Below are positions 1 to 11,535 of a stretch of DNA of 64,000 bases, piece after piece. Both the position numbers and the translations under genes were made by a program. How positions within the stretch are numbered: position 1 is the stretch's first letter; every line of letters starts with the position of its first letter. This DNA is from Pycnococcus provasolii (taxonomy: Eukaryota > Chlorophyta > Pseudoscourfieldiophyceae > Pseudoscourfieldiales > Pycnococcaceae), in contig OW568882.1 of assembly GCA_938743325.2 (NCBI GenBank), positions 186,001-250,000 of the forward strand, given 5' to 3'. The notes below the pieces were generated by a model. The model saw nothing but the letters and a program-made list of their open reading frames with translations. It was not told where the DNA came from and did not search any database.

Positions 1-606
1 GCTCGGTGCTGCTGTCCCCGCTGCTGTCACCCGCCGGCGGTGAGCCCGCCGCAGCTTGGCACTGCTGTAACGTCGCGGCACCACCACGTTGTCTCCTGCT
101 ACTCGTCAACGCCTTCACAGACACAGACGCGTTCGTGCCTAAGTTGAGCGTCCGTTTTACAACATGGTCCTTATAACCACGATGGACATCAATGCCAGGA
201 CCACCACCACCACGGTGCTGTGGTTTTCTAATAGACAAACACGACCGAGAAGAGAGCACGGAGGACATGACTACCTTATGGCGAAGAAACAGCCTAACCA
301 AACCAAACCAAACCAGCCTAACCAAACCAAACCAACCATGAGCCTCTAAACCCTAACCCAACCCCCCAAACCCTAAACCCCACGCTTTCCCAAAGACCCA
401 AACCCCCAGATGAAACCCCGATTACAGCGAGCGTTGAACAGAAGTGGTTTGTTCGGGGTTCGTTGTTAACCACCCGGGGCCCGCGGGGGAGGGAGTGGTC
501 CCCCTGAACTCACGCCTGCTTTGTACCCCCCCCCCCCCTCCTCCTTCCCCCCCTCTGGCTTGGGCGAGCTGTCATTTTCCAACGAACCAACGAACATTGT
601 ATTGTC
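1..606. other. Left-edge intergenic DNA with telomere-like C-rich motif
   Basis: No supported gene. The first ~170 bp are GC-rich and stay open in one frame on each strand, so they could be the edge of an exon lying outside the window, but I see no family signature. Bases ~345-390 hold degenerate telomere-like repeats (CCCTAACCC, CCCTAAACCCC), and a C-rich tract lies at ~526-560, just upstream of the WD40 gene. Confidence 0.5.
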
Positions 607-3600
607 ATGGCGGAGAACACTACCACAGATGGCTCCATGGAACGCCACGCGTTGTTTGCACCCAAGTTTAAGCTCGTACGAACGCCTTGTGCACCAGTCC
701 TGCCAGTGTCATCATTGTCTCAGAATGAGAATGCCTCCACTGCTGGGGTGATGAAGAAAGCTTCCTTGGCGCCTATCGTTTTAGAACAGCCGCTCTCCTC
801 GGACAAGGAATCGAAAGAAAACATATCCAGAAACACGACTTCTGGGGAAAGTAAGAAACAAATTGCCGTCAACGTCATTGATGCTGACAAGGCAAGGGCG
901 GCGGCAGCACTCGCGGTCGCGGCGGCGGCGAACAAGGCGCAGAAAAGTGTGCCTGTGCAAAGTCAAAATTCCAGCGTCGCCACAATGGCACCGCAACGGG
1001 CGCACGGATTTCCGGGAGGGCTCAAGCTTCCACGCACGCCACGATTTGCGCCAACAGCTTCAGTGCCGCAGCCACCAGCTGCAGTAACGACTTCTGCGAA
1101 CGCACAAACGGCGCCGGTGGTCGCTACAGCAACGACGGAGACGACGGGCAAGGACGTGCACACGCCTCAGACAATGGAGGAAGCACAGGGTACCACGCAG
1201 CAGCCATCAGCCGTGTCAACTCAGCGCATGGTAAGGTTCGCAGACGAACAGCCTCAGACGAATGGTTGCGCAGCGGTGCCGTCACCAAAACACGCGCAGG
1301 TGGTGCAACCGGCTCCCTTCGTGCAGCCTGTCCAGGCTCAGGCTCAGCCACAGCCTGCACCTGTCGCCACCGTGCAGGCACAGCCAGGAGCACCTGAGGC
1401 TGTGCTCGCACCGAAGCCAGTGCCAGTACCACAAGCATCGACGGTGCTTTCGCGACAGCAGGATCAGCCAGCGCCACAACTGGAGCCGCCTTTGAAGGCA
1501 CAGCAACAGCAGCAGGCTGCTGCCGTGCAGCAAGAGCTATCTACCACGGCGAGCGAGGTTACGAAGCAAACCGAGGAGAGCGTGTTGACCACAGAAGCGG
1601 ATATTCTTGCTGCCGCGGAGAGCCGTGCTCTCGCGCTCTGGGCACAGGCAGATCGCCGTTCCGTGGCTGCGGCAGAGCTTCGACGCCAGGTGAATGTCTT
1701 GGACGCGGAGGAAGCGGCGTTACGCGCTCGCGCAGCGCGTGCTGAGGGCGAGGCTGGCCTACTTCGTGCTCGCCTAATTGGAAACGTTGCGGTGGAGGCT
1801 GGAATGGAAGCAGACTTGGTTGACAAGGCGTCAGGACCTCTCGTTGCAACTGGTGCTCCCGTGCCAAGTGGCGCAGCACTCGCGCAGGCGGCGGCGGCAC
1901 TGCCCATGTGCATTGGTGTGCCTGCCACAAGCATGCCGGTACAGGTACAGTATAACAATGCCAACACCTTCACAGCTGCTGAAGCTGCCGACCATCCTCA
2001 AAAGGTGAGCGGTGTACAGGTGGCACCAGCTCCGGAGATGTCTGCTCCACCTGCGGTGCAGGTGCAGGCGCCACAGCCGCAGGCGCAGGTCCAGGCGCCA
2101 CAGCCGCAGGCGCAGGTGCAGGCGCCACAGCCGCAGGTGCAGGCGCCACAGCCGCAGGCGCAGGTGCAGGCACCACAACCGCAGTCTCAGCCAAGCCTTC
2201 AGCCAGTAAACTTCGAGCGTCTTGCGGCATCGACACTTGAACTTCTGCGCAGCAATAGCAATAACAGTGTCGACGAATCGCTTGCCAATGCAACGCCAGC
2301 TTCTTCCAATCCATCGCCTCTGCCGCGCGTTGCATTGCGCTTCTCCTCGGAGAAGAAGGTTATGGAGACGGCACCCTCTGCTGCGTCGCCAGTAGAGGAT
2401 AGTCCGGGAGCTAGCGCTCAGCGGGGCATTGCTTCAGTGATCGCGCGACGCGAATCGTTCGGCCGAAGTGGTGCATCTCTTGCCATGCCAACGGAGGCTG
2501 CTATGGCTCTCGATGATGCTACCCGTGATGCCGACATTTGTGCAGAAATGCCCTCCACCCCCGGTTACGGATGTCTTGCGGATCCCAGTCTCGCTTTCAT
2601 CGATTCCGAACTCTCGCGATGCGCGCCAATGCAGCGCCTGCGAGGTCACAGCGACTTTGTGGTGAGCGTCGAGCCATTCAATAGTGACAGCAGCCTTTTC
2701 ACCGCGGCGCTCGACGATTGCGTGCGAGTTTGGCGTCCTGTGATGGCTGATCGCGAGAACGGCGGACCTTGGCAGTGCGCTAGTGTACGAATCGCGCCTG
2801 ACAGCCTTACATGTGCTCGTCTCGGTGGATATGGCGACTTTGCAGGCGACACGCTTACATGTGCGGTGTCAACGCTATCCGGAGGTTGCTATGTGCTCGA
2901 TGCGCTCGATGCGTCGCGTCCTGCCATGATGCTTCCCTCCGCGCGACCTGAAACAACCGCAGCCGCTCCACTCCTCACTGTCGACTGCTTTGGGCCTCTC
3001 GTCGCGGCGGCTGGCGCGGAGGGCGCGGGCGTCACCGTGTGGGACGTGCGTGCGCCGAATCGGGCGGCGGCTTTCGCGCCCCTGCAGGGTCGTGGCAGCG
3101 TGCGCGATGCGCGCATCTGTCCTGGGGGCATGCGCGTCGCGCTGGCGACCGAGGAGGGCGCCGAGCTTCTAGACCTCCGAGCTGCTTCTGGGCAGGCAGC
3201 AATGGGCGGATCGCTGAGCTTGAGGTTGCAAGGGGTGCCAGCAGGTGGTACGGGAAGCGTCCGCTGGAGCCGTGGCGGCGCGGAGGTTTGGGCGTGCGAC
3301 GCGATGGGATGTCTGCACAGGTGGTCCTCCTCCGGTGCGGGCGATGCGAACTTGCGCGCCCTCGCGTCATCGGCCGCATCTAATGCGGTGGAGGACTGCG
3401 CGCCTCATGCTTGCGATTTTGACGTGTTGGACGTGGCGTTGCCGCACGGAGGAGGCTTGCGCGGTATTTCTGGTTTCGGCGCGTCGATTGCCGTTGGCGA
3501 CGCCGCTAACGGCGCTCCGATTATGTCTTTCGACGGATCAGCGCCCTTATCAGGAGACAGCCCGCCGCCAATTGATGGTGCGGAAGAACAGTCGCGAGAC

Positions 3601-3720
3601 ATCCTTCGTGTCTGCTGGTTAGGTGAGCGTGCCGGCGCCGGCGTCGGCGCGGTTGATGCGCCGATGTTTGCATGTGGCGATACGCATGGCGATGTGACTC
3701 TCTGGGGTACGGCGAATTAA
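607..3720 (+). CDS. WD40-repeat protein with long Pro/Gln/Ala-rich N-terminal region
   Basis: This is a 1037-residue intronless frame starting at an ATG preceded by TTGTC. Residues ~1-340 are low-complexity and rich in Ala, Pro, Gln and Val. Residues ~345-400 look like a charged coiled coil with regular Ala/Glu/Arg spacing. A tandem APQPQAQVQ-type repeat occupies ~485-520. The C-terminal ~360 residues contain WD40 blades: one has RGHSDFVVSV followed by DDCVRVWRP, another ends VTVWDVR, and the last ends DVTLWG. WD40 proteins act as scaffolds; no paralogue-specific motif identifies the complex. The start of the propeller near residue 675 fits a 6-7 blade domain. The gene converges on the J-protein gene with only 53 bp between stop codons. 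The domain call is firm; the function is unknown. Confidence 0.85.
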   Translation: MAENTTTDGSMERHALFAPKFKLVRTPCAPVLPVSSLSQNENASTAGVMKKASLAPIVLEQPLSSDKESKENISRNTTSGESKKQIAVNVIDADKARAAAALAVAAAANKAQKSVPVQSQNSSVATMAPQRAHGFPGGLKLPRTPRFAPTASVPQPPAAVTTSANAQTAPVVATATTETTGKDVHTPQTMEEAQGTTQQPSAVSTQRMVRFADEQPQTNGCAAVPSPKHAQVVQPAPFVQPVQAQAQPQPAPVATVQAQPGAPEAVLAPKPVPVPQASTVLSRQQDQPAPQLEPPLKAQQQQQAAAVQQELSTTASEVTKQTEESVLTTEADILAAAESRALALWAQADRRSVAAAELRRQVNVLDAEEAALRARAARAEGEAGLLRARLIGNVAVEAGMEADLVDKASGPLVATGAPVPSGAALAQAAAALPMCIGVPATSMPVQVQYNNANTFTAAEAADHPQKVSGVQVAPAPEMSAPPAVQVQAPQPQAQVQAPQPQAQVQAPQPQVQAPQPQAQVQAPQPQSQPSLQPVNFERLAASTLELLRSNSNNSVDESLANATPASSNPSPLPRVALRFSSEKKVMETAPSAASPVEDSPGASAQRGIASVIARRESFGRSGASLAMPTEAAMALDDATRDADICAEMPSTPGYGCLADPSLAFIDSELSRCAPMQRLRGHSDFVVSVEPFNSDSSLFTAALDDCVRVWRPVMADRENGGPWQCASVRIAPDSLTCARLGGYGDFAGDTLTCAVSTLSGGCYVLDALDASRPAMMLPSARPETTAAAPLLTVDCFGPLVAAAGAEGAGVTVWDVRAPNRAAAFAPLQGRGSVRDARICPGGMRVALATEEGAELLDLRAASGQAAMGGSLSLRLQGVPAGGTGSVRWSRGGAEVWACDAMGCLHRWSSSGAGDANLRALASSAASNAVEDCAPHACDFDVLDVALPHGGGLRGISGFGASIAVGDAANGAPIMSFDGSAPLSGDSPPPIDGAEEQSRDILRVCWLGERAGAGVGAVDAPMFACGDTHGDVTLWGTAN

Positions 3721-3773
3721 TGAGAGGTTTTGGATGTCTCGTCATGAAAAGTAAAACATTTTTGGGCAATTAA

Positions 3774-4568
3774 TTACAAGTCGAACTCACCGTCACTCGA
3801 GGCTGAGTCGAAGCTAGAGTCGCTGAAGCTGTAGTAAAGTTCGTCGTCGTCGTCTGCAACCATCATGCGCGCAAGCAAGTCCTCGATTGGCGCATCTGCA
3901 GCACTCGGCGGCGGTGGTGGTGGCGGCGACTTCGACGGTGGTGGCGGCGGTGGAGGTTGTCGCGTGGGTGTTTCCACGTCTCCGGTGTTTATATCTGCTG
4001 AACGAGGGGTTGTTCTGCGCGGCGCGCTCGGCATACCTCCAACGCCACCCATCCCTGCGGGTGACTGGCCTCCTGCACCTGCTCCTGCACTGCTCTCGGC
4101 TTTGTTTGCTCTGCGCGGCGCGCTTGGCATTCCTCCAACACCGCCCATACCTGCCAACCCGCCCATTTTCGGCGGCGCCTTTTTCTTCGTTGTTGTTTTT
4201 GCTTTTGCGCCGTTCGTCTCGGCGTAGAGTCCCTGAAGCAGTCCATCAAGCTCGTCGAGGATTCCGCTCTGCATCACGCTGTCCATCATTTCGCTGAACA
4301 GGTCGAATGCGGCGTCCATGTTCGAGAAGTCGAACGGGAATGCTCCGTCGATAGCTTCTCCTTCGGTGAGCACCTTGTACGCCTGTCCGACTCTTTGGAA
4401 CGTCGCGGCATCCCCACCCTTGTCTGGGTGGGAAGCGAGCGCCGCACGCTTGTACGCCTTTCTGATCACGGGTAACGAGGGCAGTCCCCCGTTGTTAGGC
4501 GACCCCTCAGAGCCAGGAGCTTGAAGTCCTTGAAGTCCGAGGACGGACAGCGCCTCAGACGTCCTCAT
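3774..4568 (-). CDS. J-domain (DnaJ/HSP40-like) protein
   Basis: The 264-residue protein has an N-terminal J domain with the diagnostic HPD tripeptide at residues 47-49 in the context ASHPDKGGD, followed by a helix-III-like segment ending in KVLTEGE. J domains stimulate the ATPase of HSP70 chaperones. About 15 Gly/Pro/Ser/Asn-rich residues (roughly 15-31) lie between helix I and helix II, longer than usual. The rest is low complexity: two copies of a GMGGVGGMPSAPRR unit, polyproline runs and an acidic C-terminus. There is no zinc-finger or C-terminal peptide-binding domain, so it is a type III (class C) J protein whose client is unknown. It is convergent with the WD40 gene. Confidence 0.85.
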   Translation of the reverse strand: MRTSEALSVLGLQGLQAPGSEGSPNNGGLPSLPVIRKAYKRAALASHPDKGGDAATFQRVGQAYKVLTEGEAIDGAFPFDFSNMDAAFDLFSEMMDSVMQSGILDELDGLLQGLYAETNGAKAKTTTKKKAPPKMGGLAGMGGVGGMPSAPRRANKAESSAGAGAGGQSPAGMGGVGGMPSAPRRTTPRSADINTGDVETPTRQPPPPPPPSKSPPPPPPPSAADAPIEDLLARMMVADDDDELYYSFSDSSFDSASSDGEFDL

Positions 4569-5536
4569 CTCTCTCTTCCAAAAACTGAAGATGAAGATGG
4601 GCGTGCACTTGGCAATCTCACGGACGGACGGATTGCAACCTCAGAAAAGAAAGGAAGCCAAAACGGAACGCGCGTGCCCCAGCAAACCCCCAAAAACCCA
4701 ACTACTTAAACCCCCAACCCAAACCCAACTTAACCCCGAATCAAATAAGGCAACGAACCGGTATCCCTTTCTTTCCTCTGCCAAGGGAATTGGGAAACGG
4801 GAGGTCCTTCGCAGACAGACGTACATACTTCGAGGCTTCGAGGATACATAAAGGTTAGTTGAGGAAAGAGAACACGGAGGCGTGGTTTGTACATACAGTA
4901 TGCGTGTGTGCGTGTGCGTGTGCGTGTGCATATGCGTGCTAATCATCTGGGACTTCATCTAAGGTAGGAGAAAGAAATCATCTCCCAGTGCGCCCTCAGG
5001 GAAGTCTCTTGACAACTCCAGGGACCCGTGGTCGGTCACCGTCGGTGGTCCGTGGGAACTGGATCCGATGGCGTCGACGTAACCACCCACAGGTAAGAAT
5101 ACTATGAGTACGGCCTCCCCCAACTGACGCGAAAGAAACAGGGAGGTGTCAACTTCACGCCAACACCGCGGCCGCCCTGCAAGGATCACCTCAGCACAAT
5201 CACACACGCCTATGATTTGCTTGCCTGGGCAAGAAAGGCAGCTGTGCGTTGCTGTGCTCGCGATCCTCATCAAAGCAAGCAGTCTAACCAGAGTCTAACC
5301 CGCGTCGAATCCGCAGCCGCAGCCGTGGAGAACTGGTCCCAGCCAGCAGCCTACTTGTGGGAGCCTTCTTGTCCTCCTACCGTGTTCATGATAGATGTCC
5401 TGAAGAGAGTCGTACGAAGGTCTCCTCCTTCCGACCTGTTCTTCCTACCCGAACTTACCCTCCGCCCCGTTCATCACCCCCTCCCCATCACTCGCGGCCC
5501 ATCGCTCGTACTTGTTTCGTTTGTTTGCTCTGTTTG
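4569..5536. other. Divergent intergenic region between J protein and ion channel
   Basis: About 970 bp with no supported gene. It holds C/A-rich telomere-like sequence at ~4690-4735 (AACCCAAACCC-type units) and a GTGTGC simple repeat at ~4900-4937. The ~180 bp before the channel ATG stay open in the channel frame but read as Pro/Arg/Ser-rich translation typical of a GC-rich leader. Confidence 0.5.
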
Positions 5537-6637
5537 ATGGCCATGGCCGCGGCTGTGGTGGCTGCCAAGAAGCGCATCGATCACAATAACGCCAAGTATG
5601 CGTACGACGACGAGGAGTTTGAAAATGACCATATGACGCCAGAGGAAGGGTTCTCGAAGATGCTCAAGAGCATGAAGGAAGGACTTGCCGCCGCTGAAGA
5701 GGACAAGTCGCCGAAAAAAGAAGCTTGGGGAGAGGGAGAGAACGGCGAGGATGGTGACGGGCATGCAGGCAAAATAGACGTGCCGAGCATACCCATACCA
5801 ATAAAGCTATCGTATCAACCGTTGATGTACAAATTCTACAACTCAAACCAAATCCAATTCTTCACAGCTGGCCTCATCTTTGCCAACTTCGTCGTCAACG
5901 CGGCGGAGGCGCAGACGAAGGAGGGCGAGGGCCTCGACATCTACTACGGCTTTGAGATGTTCTTCACGGTCATCTTCACAGTTGAGCTTGTGATCAACTA
6001 CTGGGCTCACGCGCACTGGCCTTTCTGGTCGAGCGCGTGGAACCTCTTCGATTTCATCGTCGTCGCCATCTCGCTGCTTTCGCTTGGCCTCAGCAACCTG
6101 CCCGGCATCTCCACCCTGCGTCTCGCACGTGCGTTCCGCGTATTCCGCCTGTTCAAACGACTGGAAAGCCTGCGCAAGATCATGGCTTGTCTTTCTCAAG
6201 CCATCCCGGGATGTACGTCCGCATTCGCCATCGTCGTGCTCGTCACGGCCATCTACGCCATTCTGTGCGTGCAGTTCTTCGGGGACGAGTGGCCATACTA
6301 CTTCGGATCCTTCTCCAAGTCCATGTACTCGCTGTTCCAGGTTATGACAGGAGACAGCTGGAACGAGGCAATCGCGCGTCCAGTCGTGGACGTGTACCCG
6401 CACGCAGCTCTTCTCTTCATTTCGTACATCCTCATCGTCGGAATCGTTCTCCTCAACGTGGTTGTTGCCGTGTTGTTGGAGAAAATGACAGTTGACGACG
6501 GAGAGGAACACGAGGACCCGCACACGATGCAAAAGCACTACTTTCTGCACATCAACACCGTCTTGGGCAAAGCATTGACGCGGCGCCTGAACGAGCAGGA
6601 GAAAAAGATCAATCAATTGCTCAAAATTGAGCATTGA
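5537..6637 (+). CDS. Single-domain (6TM) voltage-gated cation channel
   Basis: The 366-residue protein has one voltage-gated channel unit, so four subunits would form the pore. Predicted segments are S1 ~106-124, S2 ~137-156, S3 ~167-186 (NLFDFIVVAISL), S4 ~193-211, S5 ~229-248, pore loop ~260-280 and S6 ~290-315, followed by a charged tail with a short coiled coil. S4 has five basic residues at every third position (LRLARAFRVFRLFKR). The selectivity-filter segment reads MTGDSWNEA, with Asp where NaChBac-type channels carry the Glu of LESW, and resembles filters of four-domain Ca/Na channels. The plasma or organelle membrane and Ca2+ versus Na+ choice cannot be told from sequence. I chose the ATG at 5537 (MAMAAAV); the frame is open from 5357, but that extension looks like UTR. 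Confidence 0.88.
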   Translation: MAMAAAVVAAKKRIDHNNAKYAYDDEEFENDHMTPEEGFSKMLKSMKEGLAAAEEDKSPKKEAWGEGENGEDGDGHAGKIDVPSIPIPIKLSYQPLMYKFYNSNQIQFFTAGLIFANFVVNAAEAQTKEGEGLDIYYGFEMFFTVIFTVELVINYWAHAHWPFWSSAWNLFDFIVVAISLLSLGLSNLPGISTLRLARAFRVFRLFKRLESLRKIMACLSQAIPGCTSAFAIVVLVTAIYAILCVQFFGDEWPYYFGSFSKSMYSLFQVMTGDSWNEAIARPVVDVYPHAALLFISYILIVGIVLLNVVVAVLLEKMTVDDGEEHEDPHTMQKHYFLHINTVLGKALTRRLNEQEKKINQLLKIEH

Positions 6638-6697
6638 GTTATCCCTTCTTTCTTTACATTTATATAAAAACACACACCTACAATTAGTTGATTGTCA

Positions 6698-9600
6698 TCA
6701 GTCGTCTGCATGCCTCTCGGGGTCAAAATCGCTCGCCATGCGCGAGAACGTGGTGGTCTCCTCAACAGCACCCTCGCCCCGTTGCGGTGTACCGGAAGAG
6801 GAGGGTTCGCCGTACCCGCCGCCACACGGCGTCGCAAGATAAAACACATCGCCCGGGCTAACGTCCGTCTCATCGCACGCGCCAAATTCGTCCCTCGTCC
6901 CGTTCCCACGAAGAATGTACTGCTCGCCTGCAGCTCCGCAGTGTCCTCCCGCCATGCCATAGGGAGGTACCCTTCGCCGATTTGCGAGGAGAATGAGTTT
7001 CATGGGTGCATGAAACTTGTACACGCGCTCAACACCAACGCCTCCATCGAATTTGCCGCGCCCGTCGCAAGGTCCGGGCGGTCCACGGTCACGAAGGCTG
7101 AAGCGCTCTATTGAAACGGGAAAGCGCAGCTCGAGCACCTCTGGATCGGTGAGACGGGAGTTCGTCATGTGGCTTTGCACACCGTCCGCGCCAGGCCAAG
7201 TCGGCCCTGCGCCTGTACCACCAGCAACGGTTTCGTAGTACTGCCTCCCAGAAACTGCCGATCCAAACGTGACGTTGTTCATCGTTCCCTGTGACGCACC
7301 CATTATGCCCATAGCGCCATATAGCGTGTCAGTGACAACCTGACTCACCTCCACGTTGCCAGCAACCACGGCGCGGGGATACGTGGGATTTAGCATGCAT
7401 GCATCTGGGACCAGTAATTCGATCGGAAGCATGCACCCTTCATTCATCGGGATTTCGTCTGCGACGAGCGTTCGGAAGACGTACAGCGTTGCGGCACGCG
7501 TTACCGCCAGCGGTGCGTTGAAATTGCCGTCGTCTTCGGAACTTGTGCCAGAAAAATCCACAACGCATGACTTGCGCGCAGCATCCACGTCAACTCGCAC
7601 GCACACAGCCTTTCCCGAGTCGAGCTCATAACAGAAGGAGCCAGATCGCAGTTTAGAAAGCGCGGCACGAACAGCGAGCTCAGCGTTGTCTTGTACGTGG
7701 CCCATGTACTTTTGAACGATTGGCAAAGAGTACTGCACGCACATCTTCTTGAGCTCGCGAATGCCCTTGGCATTTGCAGCCACCTGAGCGCGGATATCGG
7801 CAACATTCGCGTCAGGATCGCGTGCAGGATACCGAGCTGTCGTCAAAATTCGACGCAATCCGTCTTCGTCAAACATGCCGCCACTAACAAGCTTGAAGTT
7901 GTTGATCAATACACCCTCCTCGTCGATGTGCTTTGAGTTGCTTGGCATTGACGCGGGCGTGATGCCTCCAATGTCTGCGTGATGACCTCGGCTGCCAACG
8001 TAGAAGATCACGCTCGGGGCCTCGTCCGAGGATTTACCCCAGCTTTCGTCAGAGAAAACGGGAGTCACAACAGTCACGTCTGGCAAATGCGTTCCGCCGT
8101 TGTAAGGGTCGTTCAGGACGTACACATCGCCAGCTGCCATATCCAAATTGGACTGCATAACCTTGCGCACGGATGCGCCCATGGAACCCAGGTGCACTGG
8201 CATATGCGGTGCATTTGCAACCAGGTTTCCATCTTTGTCAAAAATTGCACACGAGAAGTCCAAACGCTCCTTCATATTCACGCTATGGCTCGCATTTTGC
8301 AACGCATATCCCATCTGCTCGGCAATATTCATGAACAGATTGTTGAAAACCTCAACGTATATCGGATTTGGCGGCGACTTCATGCTAAGACCTCCAGCAT
8401 AACTTGCATGCAGTGAGCCTCTAGGTGCGATGCGCTGTAGAGTGACTCCCTCGGAGTCAGCAAAGGCAGCCCAGCCGATCTCAACAACAATAGTTCCATG
8501 ATCGTCCACCAGAACACACGGGCCTGCGATGCCACCGAATGCAGTTGCATCAACGGGTTGCGTGTTGCTTCCACTTGATAATGCGTCGAAGCGCATGCCT
8601 TGTGGCTTCTGCCCACGACCAAGTACGTCCCAACGAATGAAAGGCGTGTCATCGACCCAGCCAAGGCCGGGGAAGTACACGCGAAACACGCCTACTCTCG
8701 CCTGTGAAATTCGTGCTGCGCGCTCTTGCTCGGACATGTGTTCTGCTACCGCCGTCGAGGAAGTTGCTGCCGAGTCCACATCGGCATTCGAGGCGGTGCA
8801 CTCAGCCACGGCAGTATCGAACACAACACGCTTACCAGGCAGAACAAAACCAAAGCGCATTTGGTATTCCTCCTCGAAACGATCGACCATTGTCCTGCCA
8901 CCGTCTGCGCCTTCGATAAATGGGACGGGGTATGCCACGTCAGTACCATCGTAGCGGATTGTCACGGAACGTTTCGCCGTGAGCTTTGTGCTCCCGAGCA
9001 CATTTGCCTCGCTTTCCGACACCTGTATGCGCACCTCCTCCTCCGCGGCGACTACGAGACTGTCAAGCACAGAAGCAAGCTTTGTGAGCGTTTCGCTGTT
9101 GTTTGCGCTATCGGATGATCGCTCGAACAGCAGATCAAGCGTCTGCTCCCGCGTGCAACCTATTTCGGCCAAGCCCATGCCGTATGCGCTGAGGACGCCA
9201 CTCCACTTGTGAAGATAGACTGCCTCGATGCCGAGAGCATCTGCGACAAGGCAGGCGTGCTGACCTCCCGCACCACCGAAGCTAGTAAGCGCGTATCCCT
9301 TCGTCACGTCATAGCCCCGTGCGACGGATATTTTCTTGACAGCGTTCGCCATGTTGTCCACCGCAATGCGCAGGAAGCCTTCTGCGCACGTGACAGGCTC
9401 CATACCAGCTTTCGAGGCGACCACACGAATAGCGTTTTCCGATGCTTCGGCGTCGAGCGCGGCGTCGTGCATCGGACCAAATACGCGTGGGAAGCACTCG
9501 GGCTGCAGTCGGCCGAGGAAGGCATTGCAATCTGTCACAGTAAGTGGGCCATCATTACGGTAGCACGCAGGCCCAGGCGAGGAGCCGGCAGAGTCGGGCC

Positions 9601-10678
9601 CAACACGACATCGTCCGTCACGGAACGTGCAGATTGATCCACCACCTGCGGCAACGGTGTGAATGCGGAGCATTGGGCACCGCACGCGAACGCCGGCGAC
9701 TGCCGTGTCGTAGGCGCGCTCGTAGCCCTCGCCGTCCAAGTCGACATGGCTCACGTCAGTCGACGTGCCGCCCATGTCAAAGAGCACGAGTTTCCGGAAC
9801 CCGCCGTACATGCTTGCAGTGGTAGCGGCTGCAACCACTCCGCCAGCTGGGCCTGATAGGATTGCGTCTTTGCCACGGAAGCGGTTCGCCGCTGCGAGTG
9901 TTCCGGAACTCATCATGAAGGACAGCGGGACGTCTGCGCCGAGGTTTGACTGCACGCCGTCAATGTATCGTCTCAGCGTGGGACTAAGGTAGGCGTCCAC
10001 GACAGCCGTGTCGCCACGCCCGACGAATTTGACAAGGGGCGATACCTCGTGACTTGCGCTGACGTGCTCGAATCCAGCCTCGCGGCAGAGCGCGGCAATC
10101 GCAGACTCGTGCGAGGGATATCGATACGAGTGCATGAGAACGACTGCGACTGACCGAACGTCCGGGTGAGCTTCACGGAATGCTGTTAACGCATCGGCGG
10201 TTCGCTTCTCGTCAAGCGGCACGGCGGTGTCCCCGTCGTGCGTGGTTCGCGCGTCCACCTCGAGGACGTGCGAGAAGAGCGACGACGGCTTCTGGATATT
10301 CAGGTCGAACAAGCGCGGTCGCGCCTGCGTCGCAATTTTGAGCGCATCTTTGAATCCCACATTTGTGACTAAAAGCACGCGCGCACCTTTACGTTCCAGG
10401 AGTGCATTCGTCGCAACCGTGGTTCCCATGCGTACACGATCAATGAGATGCGCAGGAATGGGTTGTGAGGCATCCCAACAAGGATCCCCTGGACCATCCC
10501 AATCCTGACATGTTGACAAAATCGCACGTTTAATGGCATAGCACGACGCGTCTTCGTATAAGGACGGGTTCACACTCAATAGCTTGCGCGCATGGAAAGT
10601 ACCGGACGGGTCTTTGTAGACGACATCCGTAAACGTACCGCCACGATCGACGTAAAAACTAAAGGTGCCCCTGGACAT
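6698..10678 (-). CDS. OXP1: 5-oxoprolinase (ATP-hydrolysing), HyuA/HyuB fusion
   Basis: This 1326-residue frame matches eukaryotic 5-oxoprolinase, which opens 5-oxo-L-proline to L-glutamate with ATP in glutathione turnover and acts in the cytosol. The N-terminus has the hydantoinase/oxoprolinase N signature [11 protein letters not shown]. The HyuA ATPase-fold motif [12 protein letters not shown] follows around residue 300. The HyuB half starts near residue 780 with [19 protein letters not shown] and includes [13 protein letters not shown] and [10 protein letters not shown]. The length is close to the family's usual ~1260-1290. The frame extends 23 residues upstream to 10747, but the ATG at 10678 ([14 protein letters not shown]) fits family N-termini much better. 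It is intronless and converges on the channel gene with 60 bp between stops. Confidence 0.96.
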   Translation of the reverse strand: MSRGTFSFYVDRGGTFTDVVYKDPSGTFHARKLLSVNPSLYEDASCYAIKRAILSTCQDWDGPGDPCWDASQPIPAHLIDRVRMGTTVATNALLERKGARVLLVTNVGFKDALKIATQARPRLFDLNIQKPSSLFSHVLEVDARTTHDGDTAVPLDEKRTADALTAFREAHPDVRSVAVVLMHSYRYPSHESAIAALCREAGFEHVSASHEVSPLVKFVGRGDTAVVDAYLSPTLRRYIDGVQSNLGADVPLSFMMSSGTLAAANRFRGKDAILSGPAGGVVAAATTASMYGGFRKLVLFDMGGTSTDVSHVDLDGEGYERAYDTAVAGVRVRCPMLRIHTVAAGGGSICTFRDGRCRVGPDSAGSSPGPACYRNDGPLTVTDCNAFLGRLQPECFPRVFGPMHDAALDAEASENAIRVVASKAGMEPVTCAEGFLRIAVDNMANAVKKISVARGYDVTKGYALTSFGGAGGQHACLVADALGIEAVYLHKWSGVLSAYGMGLAEIGCTREQTLDLLFERSSDSANNSETLTKLASVLDSLVVAAEEEVRIQVSESEANVLGSTKLTAKRSVTIRYDGTDVAYPVPFIEGADGGRTMVDRFEEEYQMRFGFVLPGKRVVFDTAVAECTASNADVDSAATSSTAVAEHMSEQERAARISQARVGVFRVYFPGLGWVDDTPFIRWDVLGRGQKPQGMRFDALSSGSNTQPVDATAFGGIAGPCVLVDDHGTIVVEIGWAAFADSEGVTLQRIAPRGSLHASYAGGLSMKSPPNPIYVEVFNNLFMNIAEQMGYALQNASHSVNMKERLDFSCAIFDKDGNLVANAPHMPVHLGSMGASVRKVMQSNLDMAAGDVYVLNDPYNGGTHLPDVTVVTPVFSDESWGKSSDEAPSVIFYVGSRGHHADIGGITPASMPSNSKHIDEEGVLINNFKLVSGGMFDEDGLRRILTTARYPARDPDANVADIRAQVAANAKGIRELKKMCVQYSLPIVQKYMGHVQDNAELAVRAALSKLRSGSFCYELDSGKAVCVRVDVDAARKSCVVDFSGTSSEDDGNFNAPLAVTRAATLYVFRTLVADEIPMNEGCMLPIELLVPDACMLNPTYPRAVVAGNVEVSQVVTDTLYGAMGIMGASQGTMNNVTFGSAVSGRQYYETVAGGTGAGPTWPGADGVQSHMTNSRLTDPEVLELRFPVSIERFSLRDRGPPGPCDGRGKFDGGVGVERVYKFHAPMKLILLANRRRVPPYGMAGGHCGAAGEQYILRGNGTRDEFGACDETDVSPGDVFYLATPCGGGYGEPSSSGTPQRGEGAVEETTTFSRMASDFDPERHADD

Positions 10679-11375
10679 GATTCGGAAAATGAAATGCGAG
10701 AAGACGAAATTATCCAGGTAAATTATCCACAGAACGAAAAAAGACAAAAAGAGAAAAAGGGCCCTTCACTTCACGGGGGCAAAAAAAGGTCGCCAAACCC
10801 CTAACTGAACCACGTGGAACCTCCTAGGAGACACTAAAATGCTCTCTCTCCTCTTCGGCTTCGAGTCGCGCACGCCGCTCTAAGCGCTCTGCGCTTTGAG
10901 CGCGCCGCGTTGCGCTGTGCATGTTTGACAAGGCGCGCCGCGTTGCGCTGTGCGCTCGGACGAGGCGCCTTGAGTGCCCTTGACAGTACGTAACGGAATG
11001 CGTAGCATCCATGGTGTCGCAACCGTTGAGCGCGTGGACGCGATTGAGGTTGTACTCTCTCCACTCTCGTTGGTCGACGCTCGACTTGGACGACACGCTT
11101 TGGCGAAGTGTCTTTACGGCATGGAAGCCGCTTGCGGACAGCCACACGTGCACTCGGCCTTTCGCTTCCGTGGGCGAAGCGCGCGTCGCAGGATATGGAG
11201 CAGCTTGCGCAGAAAGTGTCAGACAATGTTGAGGTTGCGGACGCCATGTTAACTGTAACCATTCTTAAGGTCAACTACCCCTTGCTCCCACAGTGTACAG
11301 ACTACATAGCACTCGATACCGTCGGACTCGGCGATGTACATGTTTCGTCCCATAAGAGCACGTGCACGTCGAGGT

Positions 11376-11438
11376 TTGACTGCGGAGACGCTCGATGGCG
11401 GCGGCGTTGCCGCCGCCATCGAGCGTCTCCGCAGTCAA
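11376..11438. repeat. Perfect 30-bp inverted repeat with 3-nt loop
   Basis: The left arm 11376-11405 begins TTGACTGCGGAGACG and the right arm 11409-11438 is its exact reverse complement; the loop 11406-11408 is GTT. All 30 pairs match and pairing ends immediately outside the arms. It lies ~200 bp upstream of the THOC5 start, between the divergent OXP1 and THOC5 genes. Confidence 0.97.
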
Positions 11439-11533
11439 CTGGCGTCAACTCTTCTGGGGATCCTTCTCTCCCTTCCATGGAACGTTGTCCAACAGTGCAT
11501 CCCCATGTCGACGACGTCTCTACTCGTTTTTTC

Positions 11534-11535
<2 letters not shown>

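Noticed and set aside
5357-5536. In-frame N-terminal extension of the ion channel
   Set aside because: It encodes a Pro/Arg/Ser-rich stretch unlike channel N-termini; the ATG at 5537 is better placed.
10974-11394. Possible F-box- or LRR-like fragments
   Set aside because: Suggestive hydrophobic spacing occurs in several frames at once, with no consistent start or domain.
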